Made by a program: the position numbers and the translations under genes. A DNA stretch of 64,000 bases from Cyprinodon diabolis (Eukaryota > Chordata > Actinopteri > Cyprinodontiformes > Cyprinodontidae), in assembly GCA_030533445.1 (NCBI GenBank), contig CM060082.1:38725317-38789316 (forward strand), written 5' to 3'. Within the stretch, counting starts at the first letter, position 1, and every line of letters begins with the position of its first letter. The notes below the pieces were generated by a model. The model was not told the origin of the DNA, did not search any database, and saw only the letters and a program-made list of their open reading frames with translations. This document shows positions 10,749 through 25,101 of the stretch, in pieces.

Positions 10749-13204
10749 CTGCAGTATCACATGATATGGTCAATAATATTACCCCAGTGGGAATAGAAAC
10801 ACTTGCCGTCTCTGTGATAACGCTCTGAAAAACACTCACAGGCACATGCCTCCTCTTTGTCGTTTTCTCACTCTTCTCCCTACGCTGCGTTTCCTCGAGG
10901 GCAGCGGTCTTTGTGTGGTTTTTGACAGGAACAGACAACTTACTCTGCTACAAAGACATAAAGACAAAAAGACCTTCTGCTTGTCTATACGTGACACCAC
11001 AACAACCTCTCTGTTTCCCTTCACCTCTGACACTAGATCATCCAGGCCGATACAAGAACAAGACAAAGGAGGCTTTCTTTTTAGGGGAATGAGGGAACAT
11101 TTCAAAACTAAAAGCTGCACCGCTTAATGCAAAATCCCTTTGAGTTTGTGACCGGATTTTGTCATCATTATGATTCTACTTTGATGTTTTAATGGACCTC
11201 CAGCATGCTGCCAATGAAATTGCTTCAGAGATATGTTTCTCCATAGTGTTGGAAACTAAAATGTGATTGATTGTTAGCGTTGCATGATATAAGACAATCC
11301 TCCAAAGGAAATGATAGTAATTATTTCTATGACCATCTAGTTGATAGATATACATTTTGTCTTCATTCCTCTCGTTCTCATCTGTGCTTCTATAGCAGGG
11401 CTAACCAATTAAAAATCAGTGGGTCAGAATACAGAAAATTATCATTTTTAATTATAATCTGTAACTTTAAATAGCATTTAACAATGAAATAAAAACCAGT
11501 TTTTAATGCATCCATATTATACATTGAATTTTTGAAGTAGAGAACAATTGTCCAGATTGGTATATAGACAATTTCCTGATTTACATCTTTTATAAATCAC
11601 CTGAACTGACCATTTGTTTTGTTTTGTTTTTTTCTCTTTTCTATGGCTTAATGAGAGCAGTTGGCTTTATGCTGCCCTGCAAGGCTTTAAATCTGGGTCT
11701 GAATGGAGACAAAGCCATTCTAAAGCACATATCAAGGTGCTCATTTTGAGCCTGGATCCATATTTATTTCTGATTCTGTTCATGGTGGAGAATCCTGCTT
11801 CACAGCAGCAGGTTGAGCCAAACATCCTCTAAATGTGCAGGGTCATCTTTGAGCACGCCATTTCACTTTTCTTTCAACAGTTCACCGCAGTTCTTCCAGC
11901 AGTCCACAATTTCTCTGATCTATTTCTCATCATCTTCTCCTTCTTTCCCATCGCCCGTCTTGCCACAGGTTTGCCTTCTGTGTCTAAAAGTAGCAGCAGC
12001 AGCAACCCAGACTGACAGCAGCTCATTGGCTAATTTGTATCACGAGCAGCATGGTCCCGGCATTCCGGACGGCTTTACCATATTAACAGGAGAAGTGGTG
12101 CAAGTGAAGTTAGACACTGTCGTCGGACAACGTGCAGTTATTTATAAATGTTTTAAATCAGGTTGGGTCCGGATTAGCCAGCAGGTGGGTCTGCGGGACG
12201 TGGTATATGACCTTTATCTTTATTTAAGGGCTTTGGTCTCCTTGTGTGAACATCTGTCCGAGTGTTCTTCTTAGTTCGGCCTGTATTCAAAAAGAAAAAA
12301 CAGAAAAAACAAGCTATTTATTTGAATTATTTCTAACCTATGCCAGTTTATAAGGTACATGAAGATTTAAATGAGCTACAAAAAATGCTCTGCTTATAGA
12401 AAGTCATTTTCTTTTCTCTTTTAGAGAAACGCTTTGACTTACTGGTGCATCTGGATCCAATTCCTTTTATCTCTTACTCTACCCTCGCTGGTTAGCTGGA
12501 TTAAACATAGCTATTGAATGTTTCAGTTGTTTACAACAAAGGGAGAATAGATTGTTTGGAAATATTTTCAAAGACAGCTCCACCTACCACCCTTATTACA
12601 ATAGCACTGTTTTCAAGGGATGGAGTGTTAACTACAAACAGTCTGTGAAGCAGTTGACTGCAGGCGGACCACAGAGCAGACAGCAGGGCTAAGTTATCAA
12701 CTGATATCAGCTTGTTTTTATTTGTTCTTTTATGTCAGTTTTGCCAATATTGCACCTGGAATAGATATGCCAGAACTAGATGATAGCCTAACAGCTTTGC
12801 TTTCAGACCATTATGACTGTTGCTATTAGATTCTGCTTGATACTTATATATTAAACTTTATTGAAAATGATTTAGGGTGTACAATACAATAAACAACTGA
12901 GATGGAAAAAGGAGGTGAGAAAGAAAAATGGGATAAGAACTAAGGGGACAGAATATAGAGACAGGAAAGAGTGCATGAGAAGTGAGAAAATTAAACAAAA
13001 CAGCAAAAATATACAATGCAGAATATAAACAGTAACTCCTAGAAGTCTGCTTCCATACCTGTATGAGATGAGAGGAACAGAAAACAGATTATTTCAGCAA
13101 AAAGACAACAGACAACCAAATGAACACCAAAATATATAATTTTGTGCAAAAAACAACTAGTTACCTTGACTACTACTAGATACTACATCAGGTTTCTAAG
13201 GCTG
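10749..13204. other. Intronic sequence, no gene accepted
   Basis: Overlapping 90-100-codon ORFs in three frames at 10639-11127 share no recognisable domain and cancel as evidence. A 153-codon plus-strand ORF at 11813-12274 has an oddly GC-rich second half (12000-12240) but no motif, no preceding acceptor of note and no homologue I know. The region 12838-13060 has the look of a reversed LINE or gene tail (TTTATTGAAAATG start) but is unassigned. Confidence 0.4.
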
Positions 13205-13380
13205 ATGCAGATACTAATTATTTTATCAGTCTACCCGATCCTTTGTGCTGCCGATATTTTCTGACCATAGGCATGGCTGCTGAATGCACTGATTAATCGT
13301 CCAATACATGGAGGCCTGGTTGATAAAGAAATGTTAATATCGCCCTAATATATCAGCCCACTGGTGTCTATTATAAGGGA
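13205..13380 (+). mobile_element. 'GATAT'-rich hAT-like MITE relic, copy 1
   Basis: It contains CCGATATTTTCTGACCATAG, GGCATGGCTGCTGAATGCAC and TTAATATCGCCC. The middle block recurs at 61150-61310 (CATTGCTGCTGAATGCACTA), and the order of blocks fits one diverged MITE family. Limits are approximate. Related GATAT-rich pieces may continue at 13515-13600 and 14580-14650. Confidence 0.45.
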
Positions 13381-13676
13381 TATTGAATTAGAAACAGAAT
13401 CAAACATTCTTTCTTTTCTTCTTGTAGATAATTTAAACTATATTTCTTCTATGAGTACCTTGATAACATGGTCATTTTACTAGGGATTTCTAGATACACA
13501 GTTTTTCACAATACGATACTGATATTGCAGCTACGGGGATTGACTGATATCCCAGTAATGCCCTGAATAGATATCAGCACCAATCATGCATACTTTTATT
13601 AGTTGTAGGGTTGAATGTTAGAAAAGGTTTGATGAAGTGATATTAACCAACCAGAGAAGACAGACTTAGACTTAGA

Positions 13677-14400
13677 CAGTACTTTATTAATCCCTTGGGA
13701 AGACTCCCTTCGGAAATTAAGGTTAAAAGCAGCTTACAGGGCAAAAAAGTATTAAGTTAAATTAAGTTAAAATTAGGGTTGTCAAAAGTATCGATACTCA
13801 AAAAAGTATTGATGCTAAAACGTTTTATCTGGATACAATACTTATTTTCAGAAGTATCGATAAAATGTTACCACCAGTGGCCCCTAAACAGTCATTCATC
13901 TAGAGTGCAGAATAGAGGAAAATGCACTTTCTGAACACTGTGTGGTTGAATAATTCTGTGCACTTTTCAGTTTCAGACTTTTTTGTAACAGGTGCAGCTG
14001 CTGAGAATTATTTTTGTTTCTTAACTGGTTTGGCTAGTGTCACTGTTATGTGTGCAAAGCATAGCCAAAGAAGGAACACTTAAGTTAATTTAGTTAGTTT
14101 TTTTTATCAAGCTTGCTTAATATTGTGCACAGCATACAACCTCAAAATATTGTTCTTATTGTTTATTGTATTTATTTATTAATTTTTTTGTATTTTATTT
14201 GTTAATGAAAATATTTCGGTTAAATTTTGGGGTCTTTGTTTTTATTCTTGTGGTATCGAAAATGGTATCGAATATCGACCATTTTTCCTAAGTATCGGTA
14301 TCGAGTTTAAAATTTTAGTATCGTGACAACCCTAGTTAAAATTAAGCAAAATACAAATACAAGAATACAAAAAAAAAAATAATTCAGATTAAGTACAGTG
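13677..14400 (-). repeat. LINE 3'-tail-like repeat split by a hAT MITE
   Basis: The left part begins ACTTTATTAATCCCTTGGGA and runs through TCGGAAATTAAGG to 13773. The right part resumes at 14335 with GTTAAAATTAAGCAAAATAC. The 'TTTATTAATCCCTTGGGAAG' sequence is a frequent reversed LINE 3' end in fish, by memory. The family name is not certain; the interruption by the MITE at 13774-14334 is clear. Confidence 0.5.
13774..14334. mobile_element. 561-bp hAT MITE with 'GTATCGATAC' ends and perfect 8-bp TSD
   Basis: The ends are inverted: TAGGGTTGTCAAAAGTATCG at the left and TATCGTGACAACCCTA at the right. Both flanks carry GTTAAAAT (13766-13773 and 14335-14342), a perfect 8-bp TSD of hAT type. Several GTATCGA/ATCGATA motifs lie just inside each end and may be transposase-binding repeats. 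There is no coding capacity. It sits inside the repeat at 13677-14400. Confidence 0.85.
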
Positions 14401-15225
14401 TATATAATAGGAGTTGTGTGTATGTAATATAGGAGTTTGGTGGATAGATTGACCAGTAATATGTTTTGCACTTGCACTATGTGGTTTGTCCTGATAAATA
14501 TGGAGTTCACAACAGTCACTTACAGTAGGTGTGAGAACCCTAACTCATGTTTTATTTACCATCATCTGCGATAAAAGCAGATATTTTATAGTTTAGATGC
14601 AGGCTGATATTCTCTGATATTTATTTTTTTGGCTGATATGAGATCAATTTTCCACATCTGTATCAAATCAAGACATCCTTAAATGTTACTCAAGCTTGTA
14701 ACTTCGTGAGAACGTTGCTCCGACTCATGAATAGTGGCTTCCTGTGCTGAGCCAAGAAGAGAGGTTACTCTTCACAGTGTTTTGTTTTGCTTTTGTTGCG
14801 CTGTTTTTTTTCTTTTGTAAAGGTTTTCTGCAAGCAGGCCTGTTTGCAATGTGTTTTTCTCTGTTTTTATTTTACTGAAACACATTCCAAACATATTTTC
14901 TTTTATTCCAAACTTCTTGTTGTTGTTATTATCTTTCTAATTCTGGGATTTCTCTCTGTATTGTTAGGACGCAATGTTACGGAAACCATCACAAATGATT
15001 GGGGCTGGGTGCTACAGGCGAAACATGTAATTTACTGTATTATTCACGACTGTGATGATGATACCAGTTAAAAAAGACACTTTGATGTCCCCGCCTCATT
15101 TATACAGGTGGCCTAAAATGATGCTTTGCGGGTACTTTTAATATGGCCAAGACTAGTGCAAATGAGATGTTTGTCACAGCAAGAGTCAATACCTTACATG
15201 CTGTTTTAGGAAAATTAATGTATAA

Positions 15226-15412
<187 letters not shown>

Positions 15413-15479
15413 CTAAACTCTGTATTAACTTTGGGCATCAAGAACATTAAAAACAAAGACACATATATAAACTTGAAAT

Positions 15480-15895
15480 TGTCATGGTTCTCCCCTTTTT
15501 GAACTCTGAGTTTTTAGTTTTCAGTTGTTCTAATTTGTTGATCTTTGGTTTATTTTCCAATTTATTTAAGCAGTCTTTAGTTACTCTCTGTTGCCCCCTT
15601 GTGTTTGTTTCCTTTCCCTTGGCTTCCTTCTAGTTAATTCCACTCACACCTGCTCCATATTCAGCTCATTAGTCCAGCCTTTGTTCTGTTCCCCTTATAT
15701 ACTCCACCTCTGCAGTCAATCAGTGCTGGTTCCTTGTTTTTTAGATTTTTCCCTCGTCTCTGGCTTCCCACGTGAGTTTTCCCTGATGCTTAGAATTTTT
15801 AACCCCCTGTTACTTTATTAAATTTGCAAGATTCACGTCTGATTACCGGTCTTTGCGTTTGGGTCCTCACCAGCCTCGTCATGCAAATCGTGACA
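15480..15895 (+). mobile_element. Solo LTR of a Ty3/gypsy-type retrotransposon, 416 bp
   Basis: It starts TGTCATGG and ends CGTGACA (TG...CA termini, with TGTCA/TGACA inverted). It is flanked by a perfect 5-bp TSD GAAAT (15475-15479 and 15896-15900). Internal LTR landmarks include a TATA-like CTTATATACTCC at about 15695, ATTAAA at 15817-15822 and the terminal GGGTCCTC block. A related LTR is at 26769-27186 with nearly the same length. No gag-pol follows, so this is the product of LTR-LTR recombination. Assignment to gypsy rests on memory of similar fish LTRs. Confidence 0.8.
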
Positions 15896-16715
15896 GAAAT
15901 GTCTTACCCTGAAAAAAAAAAAAAAAATTAATAAATACATCCAAGTTGTAGCACACAGCAAAATATTGCACAGCTTGTTATTAGATTACAGACAACAGCA
16001 ATCTTGTCTTGCAGAAGTTGCTCTGTCAGTGCAATCACAACCACAGGAGTAAAAAGAAGCTGAAGCCTTTTTCCAAAAATGGCAGAGAACAGACATCGTG
16101 TTTATAGAATTATGTTTGATGACTACAGCGCTACGGTTATGAGATCCTCGTTTGCCAGTTTGCAGAACTACTCCAACCAGCAAAAGGCTAGATATCCTCA
16201 CTGAGTGCAGTGATGTAGCAGGCACTAGGTTTTCCCTGCAGAGATGTGGTAACAGTTAGAGCTTAGGTTAACTCCTGTGTTTGCTAACACTTTATCAGCA
16301 CAGTGCCGTCCTCCCTGTGCCAGCTGTTACTATACGCTGCAATAATACAAAGGGCCGTGTCACAATGCTTACTTTGTTGAAATGATCTGCTCCCTCTTTA
16401 CATTTGTACTGGTTTCCAGTTGACCATTTGCTTAGACACTGTGTTCAGATCCAAGACTGTATGCAAAAAAAAAAAAAAAAGCTCTCCATGCTGAAGTACA
16501 CCAAAACCCTTTACTCTCACAAACAACACTTTTGAAGGCATGCACTACCTAACATTATTTGTCCTCTTTTGGATCATGATTACCACATTTGGAAAGAAAC
16601 CCAACTGTTATATACTAATACATTTGGTTTCAACATGCCAGCTTGTTGTATTTGTAGAATGAGGAGAGTTCTGAGCTGAGGTTTGAAGAAGTTAGAGGAA
16701 TGTTTACAGTAGGTA

Positions 16716-17540
16716 CAGAGTCTTGGAAAACTGTTGGTGCCCCTTGAACTTTTCAGTGTTTTGTCAACAACAAGTCCAAACTTATTTTATTGGGGTTTTA
16801 GGTGATGGACTAACAAAAAGAGAGGAATAAGAAAAATCAGAAACATTTGGCATCCGTTTGTTTTCATCAGTCTTTTCCTCAGATAGCCTTAAATGAAAAC
16901 CAGTGTAACCAGCTACCTTCAGTAGACATGTCCAGTTTTTATCTCGGTGGAAAATACAGCTGTTTAGGAAGCGTTAAAGAGCAGTGAGCAAGTAGCAAAA
17001 TAGAGAGCAAGCAAGGATGTTAAGGGAGAAAATCTAGATGTTTAGAGATAATGTTGGAAGAGTCATTGGACAGCTCTGCACTCCACAAATCTGACCGTTT
17101 GGGGAAGGTTTGTATCATGAATGTATGTTTGCCACAAGTCATAAGGTTGATCCAAAATGAATTGAAGTGAATTCAAGGTTTTAGTCTTTTTGCTAAATGT
17201 TAAGTGTGTTGGAAACAACACTGCAAATAATCTAGAGCTCAAGCTCTTCACTATGAAACATGGTGGTGGCAGCATCATGTTGTGGGAAGGCTTTTTTATT
17301 TTTTTAACTAGAGACGAGGAAGGTAGTTGATGAGAAGGTAGAAAGAGCACTGTCTGGAAAATACTCAAGATTGAGTTTAAAAACAAATGCACACCAAACA
17401 TTTCAGTTGTTAGTATTATATATATTTTTTCATTAATGTACTTTTTTTTTGTCCTTTCTCTTTAAAAACATTCATTACTTTATGTGACAAAAGCAAATTA
17501 GTTAAATTGGGCATTTGGGCGAATTAAATTTTTTTGCAAA
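16716..17540 (+). mobile_element. Decayed Tc1-like element A
   Basis: The left end CAGAGTCTTGGAAAAC with preceding TA, and CCCCTTGAACTTTT, TATTTTATTGGGGTTTTA and GGACTAACA, follow the classic fish Tc1 TIR. Inside are CTGCACTCCACAAATCTGAC, TTTGCCACAAGTCAT and ATGGTGGTGGCAGCATCATG (17260-17279; the transposase GGGSIM motif). Near the end come CACACCAAACATTTCAG and ATGTGACAAAAG. About half of the element is missing and the frame is destroyed. The intact Tc1 at 17543 lies immediately beyond it. Confidence 0.75.
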
Positions 17541-17542
17541 TA

Positions 17543-19154
17543 CAGGTGCTGGTCATAAAATTAGAATATCATGAAAAAGTAGATTGATTTCAGTAATTCC
17601 ATTTAAAAAGTGAAACTTGTATATTATATTCATACATTACATACAAACTCATATATTTCAGATGTTTATTTTGTTTAATTTTGATGATTACAAATGACAA
17701 CAAATGAAAATCTCAAATTCATCATATCAGAAAATTAGAATATTGTGAAAAGGTTCAAAATTGATGGCCCCTGGTGCCACACTCTAATCAGCTAATTAAC
17801 TCAAACCACCTGCAAAAGCCTTTAAATGGTCTTTCAGTCTAGTTCTATAGGCTACACAATCATGGGGAAGACTGCTGACTTGACAGTTGTCCAAAAGACG
17901 ACCATCGACACCTTGCACAAGGAGGGCAAGACACAAAAGGTCATCGCTAAAGAGGCTGGCTGTTCACAGAGCTCAGTGTCCAAGCACATTAATAGAGAGG
18001 CGAAGGGAAGGAAAAGATGTGGTCGAAAAAAGTGTACAAGCAAGAGAGATAACCGCACCCTGGAGAGGATTGTGAAACAAAACCCATTCAAAAATGTGGG
18101 GGAGATTCACAAAGAGTGGACTGCAGCTGGAGTGAGTGCTTCAAGAACCACCACACACAGACGTATGAAAGACATGGGTTTCTGCTGTCGCATTCCTTGT
18201 GTCAAGCCACTCTTGAACCACAGACAGTGTCAGAAGCGTCTTGCCTGGGCTAAAGAGAAACAGGACTGGACTGCTGGTGAGTGGTCCAAAGTCATGTTCT
18301 CTGATGAAAGTAAATTTTGCATTTCCTTTGGAAATCAAGGTCCCAGAGTCTGGAGGAAAAGAAGAGAGGCACTTCATCCACGTTGCTTGAAGTCCAGTGT
18401 AAAGTTTCCACAGTCAGTGATGGTTTGGGGTGCCATGTCATCTGCTGGTGTTGGTCCATTGTGTTTTCTGAGGTACAGGGTCAACGCAGCCACATACCAG
18501 GAAGTTTTAGAGCACTTCATGCTTCCTGCAGCTGACCAACTTTTTGGAGATGCAGATTTCATTTTCCAACAGGACTTGGCACCTGCACACAGTGCCAAAG
18601 CTACCAGTACCTGGTTGAAGGACCATGGTATCCCTGTTCTTAATTGGCCAGCAAACTCTCCTGACCTTAACCCCATAGAAAATCTATGGGGTATTGTGAA
18701 GAAGAAGATGCAATACACCAGATCCAACAATTCAGAAGAGCTAAAAGCCACTATTAGAGCAACCTGGGCTATCATAACACCTGAGCAGTGCCACAGACTG
18801 ATCGACTCCATGCCACGCCGCATTGCTGCAGTAATACAGGCCAAAGGAGGCCCAACTAAATACTGAGTGCTGTACATGCTCATACTTTTCATGTTCATAC
18901 TTTTCAGTTGGCCAACATTTCTATAAATCCTTTGTTTTTATTGGTCTTCAGTAATATTCTAATTTTCTGATATGATGAATTTGAGATTTTCATTTGTTGT
19001 CATTTGTAATCATCAAAATTAAACAAAATAAACATCTGAAATATATGAGTTTGTATGTAATGTATGAATATAATATACAAGTTTCACTTTTTAAATGGAA
19101 TTACTGAAATCAATCTACTTTTTCATGATATTCTAATTTTATGACCAGCACCTG
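17543..19154 (+). mobile_element. Intact Tc1-like transposon 1, 1612 bp
   Basis: CAGGTGCTGGTCATAAAATT begins the left TIR and its complement ends the right TIR. By direct comparison the two 202-bp TIRs (17543-17744 and 18953-19154) are identical base for base. A TA lies at each side (17541-17542, 19155-19156), the Tc1/mariner TSD. A full-length transposase ORF lies between them. Perfect TIRs plus an intact ORF indicate a very recent insertion and a copy that could still be mobile. It is in the same orientation as pard3. On the right, and possibly on the left, it interrupts an older hAT MITE. Confidence 0.95.
17862..18866 (+). CDS. Tc1-like DD34E transposase, complete
   Basis: This encodes the transposase that binds the element's TIRs and catalyses cut-and-paste excision and integration at TA dinucleotides in the nucleus. 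I chose the ATG at 17862 (MGKTADLTVVQK), giving 334 residues, because it matches the usual start of this family. An in-frame ATG 12 codons upstream (17826) would add an unrelated leader. The N-terminal half holds paired helix-turn-helix domains (QKVIAKEAGCSQSSVSKHI at about residues 26-44) and a basic linker (GRKRCGRKKC). The catalytic triad is D148 in MFSDESKF, D238 in FQQDLAPAH and E273 in [11 protein letters not shown], with 34 residues between the last two. There are no stops or frameshifts. The C-terminus KGGPTKY is typical. A conserved GGxxMVWG region is present as QSVMVWG. Confidence 0.95.
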   Translation: MGKTADLTVVQKTTIDTLHKEGKTQKVIAKEAGCSQSSVSKHINREAKGRKRCGRKKCTSKRDNRTLERIVKQNPFKNVGEIHKEWTAAGVSASRTTTHRRMKDMGFCCRIPCVKPLLNHRQCQKRLAWAKEKQDWTAGEWSKVMFSDESKFCISFGNQGPRVWRKRREALHPRCLKSSVKFPQSVMVWGAMSSAGVGPLCFLRYRVNAATYQEVLEHFMLPAADQLFGDADFIFQQDLAPAHSAKATSTWLKDHGIPVLNWPANSPDLNPIENLWGIVKKKMQYTRSNNSEELKATIRATWAIITPEQCHRLIDSMPRRIAAVIQAKGGPTKY

Positions 19155-19156
19155 TA

Positions 19157-19446
19157 GATGAATCTGTTTTTTTTTTTTTTAATGAATGGATTAATAATAG
19201 GATAGCAAAAGGTTCCTTGAAGAAGATTTTTAACAGAGATAAACCAGGTGAAGCTTTTGTTTTATTTTAAATACAAAATGTTGATATATTGTTTTACACT
19301 TTAGGTATATTTACTTCTCTAATTTGGTCACTATATTAACTAAAGGCATGTTTTAGTGTCTCCATATTCAAGTTAACGATTGATCAATTACTAAATTAGT
19401 TGACTATTACTTCAATAATCAATTAATCAAAATTAATTCGATTGTG
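19157..19446 (+). mobile_element. hAT MITE family 'GGGCTGCAACTAA', copy 2, cut by the Tc1
   Basis: Beginning at the Tc1 right flank, GATGAATCTGTT, GGATTAATAATAGGATAG, AAAGGTTCCTTGAAGAAGAT and AATCAATTAATCAAAATTAA follow the 41058-41426 copy in order. The pre-insertion sequence can be read as TTTGCAAATA plus GATGAATCTG, against TTTGCAAATCGATTAATCTG in the 41-kb copy. The intact Tc1 therefore landed inside this MITE. The left arm is short and also resembles the end of relic A, so that side is uncertain. Confidence 0.6.
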
Positions 19447-22856
<3,410 letters not shown>

Positions 22857-23574
22857 TAGTCTGTTTTATTTCTTTAGTCTCTGTCTCTGAACTTTCTTTA
22901 TTTTCTCCTTTTCTTGTAATTGTGCAAGATTTCTGAGCTGTATTCATGAAAGGGTGGCACTAAAAAGCACTGGTCTCTGTCAGACCTCAAACCCCTGCTA
23001 ACTGAGCCCCACCTTGTTTTTGGTTTAATTATTTCCACCTGTTTGAAGCTTCCTATTAGTGGAATGTTTTATGATGCTGTATAATGTGCTGTGTTACTTT
23101 CAAGGCCCTAATTTGATATGTTTGTGTGGTTTTACCTACCGATTTGTGGTGGAAACATGATGTTGGAACCATCAGGATATCCCACTACCAACCCTTTCAC
23201 TGCCAAGTGTGGGTGGTCACCCGTGATACCACTACATTCTTCTCATGGGAGCAGGACTGACTAAACTTGAGTCACTGGCTTGTTGGCTTTAATGTTGGGC
23301 CAACTGGTTAGTTATGCCCGGATCTGAGTGTTTTGGTGGTTAACCTGAGCATTGGGTATTTAAAACTTTAAATAGCTCCAGTCAGAGCTATTTAATTTGT
23401 CATATTGTGTGAATTTGAAATACCCTGCTTCAGGTTTGGCATTGGAGAATTTTCAAGTAAGTCATATATAAAGATTTTTTATTTTCGTTGGTGTTTGAAA
23501 TTCTTTTGCTTTTAGGTAAGAGATGGATGGATAAAAGGTTTAGCTAATTTCCGATCTGTGTGTTTTCTAAAGCT

Positions 23575-23680
23575 CCGACCTGCCTATCTCACTCATTGAC
23601 AGCTGGAGATAGGCAACGGCACCCCTTGCGATCCCAGCAGGGATAAGCATGTCAGAAAATGGATTGATAGATGGATGGGT
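23575..23680 (+). mobile_element. RTE/Expander-type LINE 3' end, copy 2 (short)
   Basis: CAGCTGGAGATAGGCAACGG, CACCCCTTGCGATCCCAGC, GGATAAGC and a terminal GATGGATGGG match the last 100 bp of the copy at 6778-7080, on the same strand. It is strongly 5' truncated. Target-site duplications were not resolved. Confidence 0.6.
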
Positions 23681-24314
23681 CGATGACCTACCTATATGGG
23701 TCTTAGCTTTTTCCAAGTGAAAATTTCAGCATTTTCTATAAGGGGATAAAAGAGCAACATGCATTACTCTCTTAAGCCTTCCTGTTATCAACTAAAACTA
23801 CTGCTCTCTAGCCTTCTTACAGCCTAAATGAGCCACAGATGAACACCTCAGTGATACTAATACTAATAGCTAACTTTGTATCCTCTTCCTGAAGTTACAA
23901 AGGCCTATGGTCTCCAGTTAGGACCATTCTGGCTAAGAATATTGACCAAATCAGGTCACCATCTTTTTTTCTCTGCACATTTCAAGTTATAGCTGGTTAT
24001 GGTTAGTTTATATTTTTGTTGCACTTATATAAGCGTTTTTTTACCCATTCAAAGGCAGGATCGGCAAAAAGTGTATTACTTTTATTTTAAAAATTGAAAG
24101 ATGTTTACTAGACACATGATTTTAGGTTTAAAATGGCATTTGGCCTGAGTCAGAGGGGGGACCAGAAAAAGGCTAAGCATGTGCCTCCCAACACCTGATA
24201 ATAACTGGTAGCTGCCATGGTTACACATGGGGTTGGATCATAGAGGATAACAGCTGGTTTGCACCTGCTGCCACATACACACCTTTTCTAATCTCCACAG
24301 CTTCTTTGTCTCCT

Positions 24315-24382
24315 CTGAGCTCCCCTCAGTGGTATTTAGAAACCTGATAACTGTGTGAGGAAAAAGAAGAAAGTTAGAATGA
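24315..24382 (+). repeat. Unclassified direct repeat, unit A
   Basis: The unit starts TGAGCTCCCCTCAGTGGTAT and ends AGAAAGTTAGAATG. It matches unit B at 25859-25926 at roughly 85% by hand alignment with one small indel. I do not recognise the family. Confidence 0.6.
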
Positions 24383-24466
24383 ATTTGGCATTTTCTGCAA
24401 ACATAGAGTGAGTTCTACATAATCTTATTTTCCTTTTCTTTTGCCAGTCTAATCTTGCTGCTGTAT

Positions 24467-24483
24467 GCACTCCCTCTAGTGGT
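24467..24483 (-). promoter_or_regulatory. Candidate CTCF site
   Basis: CCTCTAGTGG here reads CCACTAGAGG on the minus strand, followed by GAGTGC. This fits the CTCF core (CCASYAGRKGGC) imperfectly. Motif match only; occupancy is unknown. Confidence 0.3.
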
Positions 24484-25101
24484 TCTGTAACCACATTACA
24501 ATCTAGCCCTTCACACCATAAATAATGTGCATGATTGTAAACATTTAGACCTATCTCACTTGCTCTTTTCATTAGTTTAATATCTTTCATATTAAGTTAG
24601 TTGTATATATTGGTCATAATGAAACATTTAAATCTGTCTAATTTTACAAGGCCAATTAAAAAAAGTGACATTTCTGTGGTATGTGTGGCTTTCTGTAGTG
24701 ATATGTTGTTGGTAGTTGCACTATTGCAGAGTGCAGAGTTCAGCAGGAGTATATCTGGGTCAGCCAGCTTTGTTCAGGTGAAATAGCTCAACGTGTGTGA
24801 GTGTGTGTAGGCTGGCATGCGTACAGGTGTGTGTGTGCAGGAGTTCATCTGACTGCGTGGGTGTTTGCCTCTGTGTGCATACAGTTGTAGAGGTAAAGCC
24901 AGTCTGTCCAGTTATTTCCATAAGCCATTGCCTCCTTTCCTGTTTCGCTGTTGAAACTCTTGACAAGCAAGAACAAATTCAAGCTGTTAACTTTAAGTGA
25001 GGAACAACAGTCGTATACGGCACCAAGTAATACTGCCACAGGCTCCTTGTTCTGTGCAGTAATATATAATGAAATATATGCTTATTATTTATATATATAT
25101 T

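Noticed and set aside
10639..11127. Three overlapping ORFs of 93-99 codons on both strands
   Set aside because: They overlap each other (one also spans the tRNA) and carry no domain motif; chance openness in a less AT-rich patch.
18374..18898. 174-codon minus-strand ORF
   Set aside because: Shadow of the Tc1 transposase on the opposite strand.
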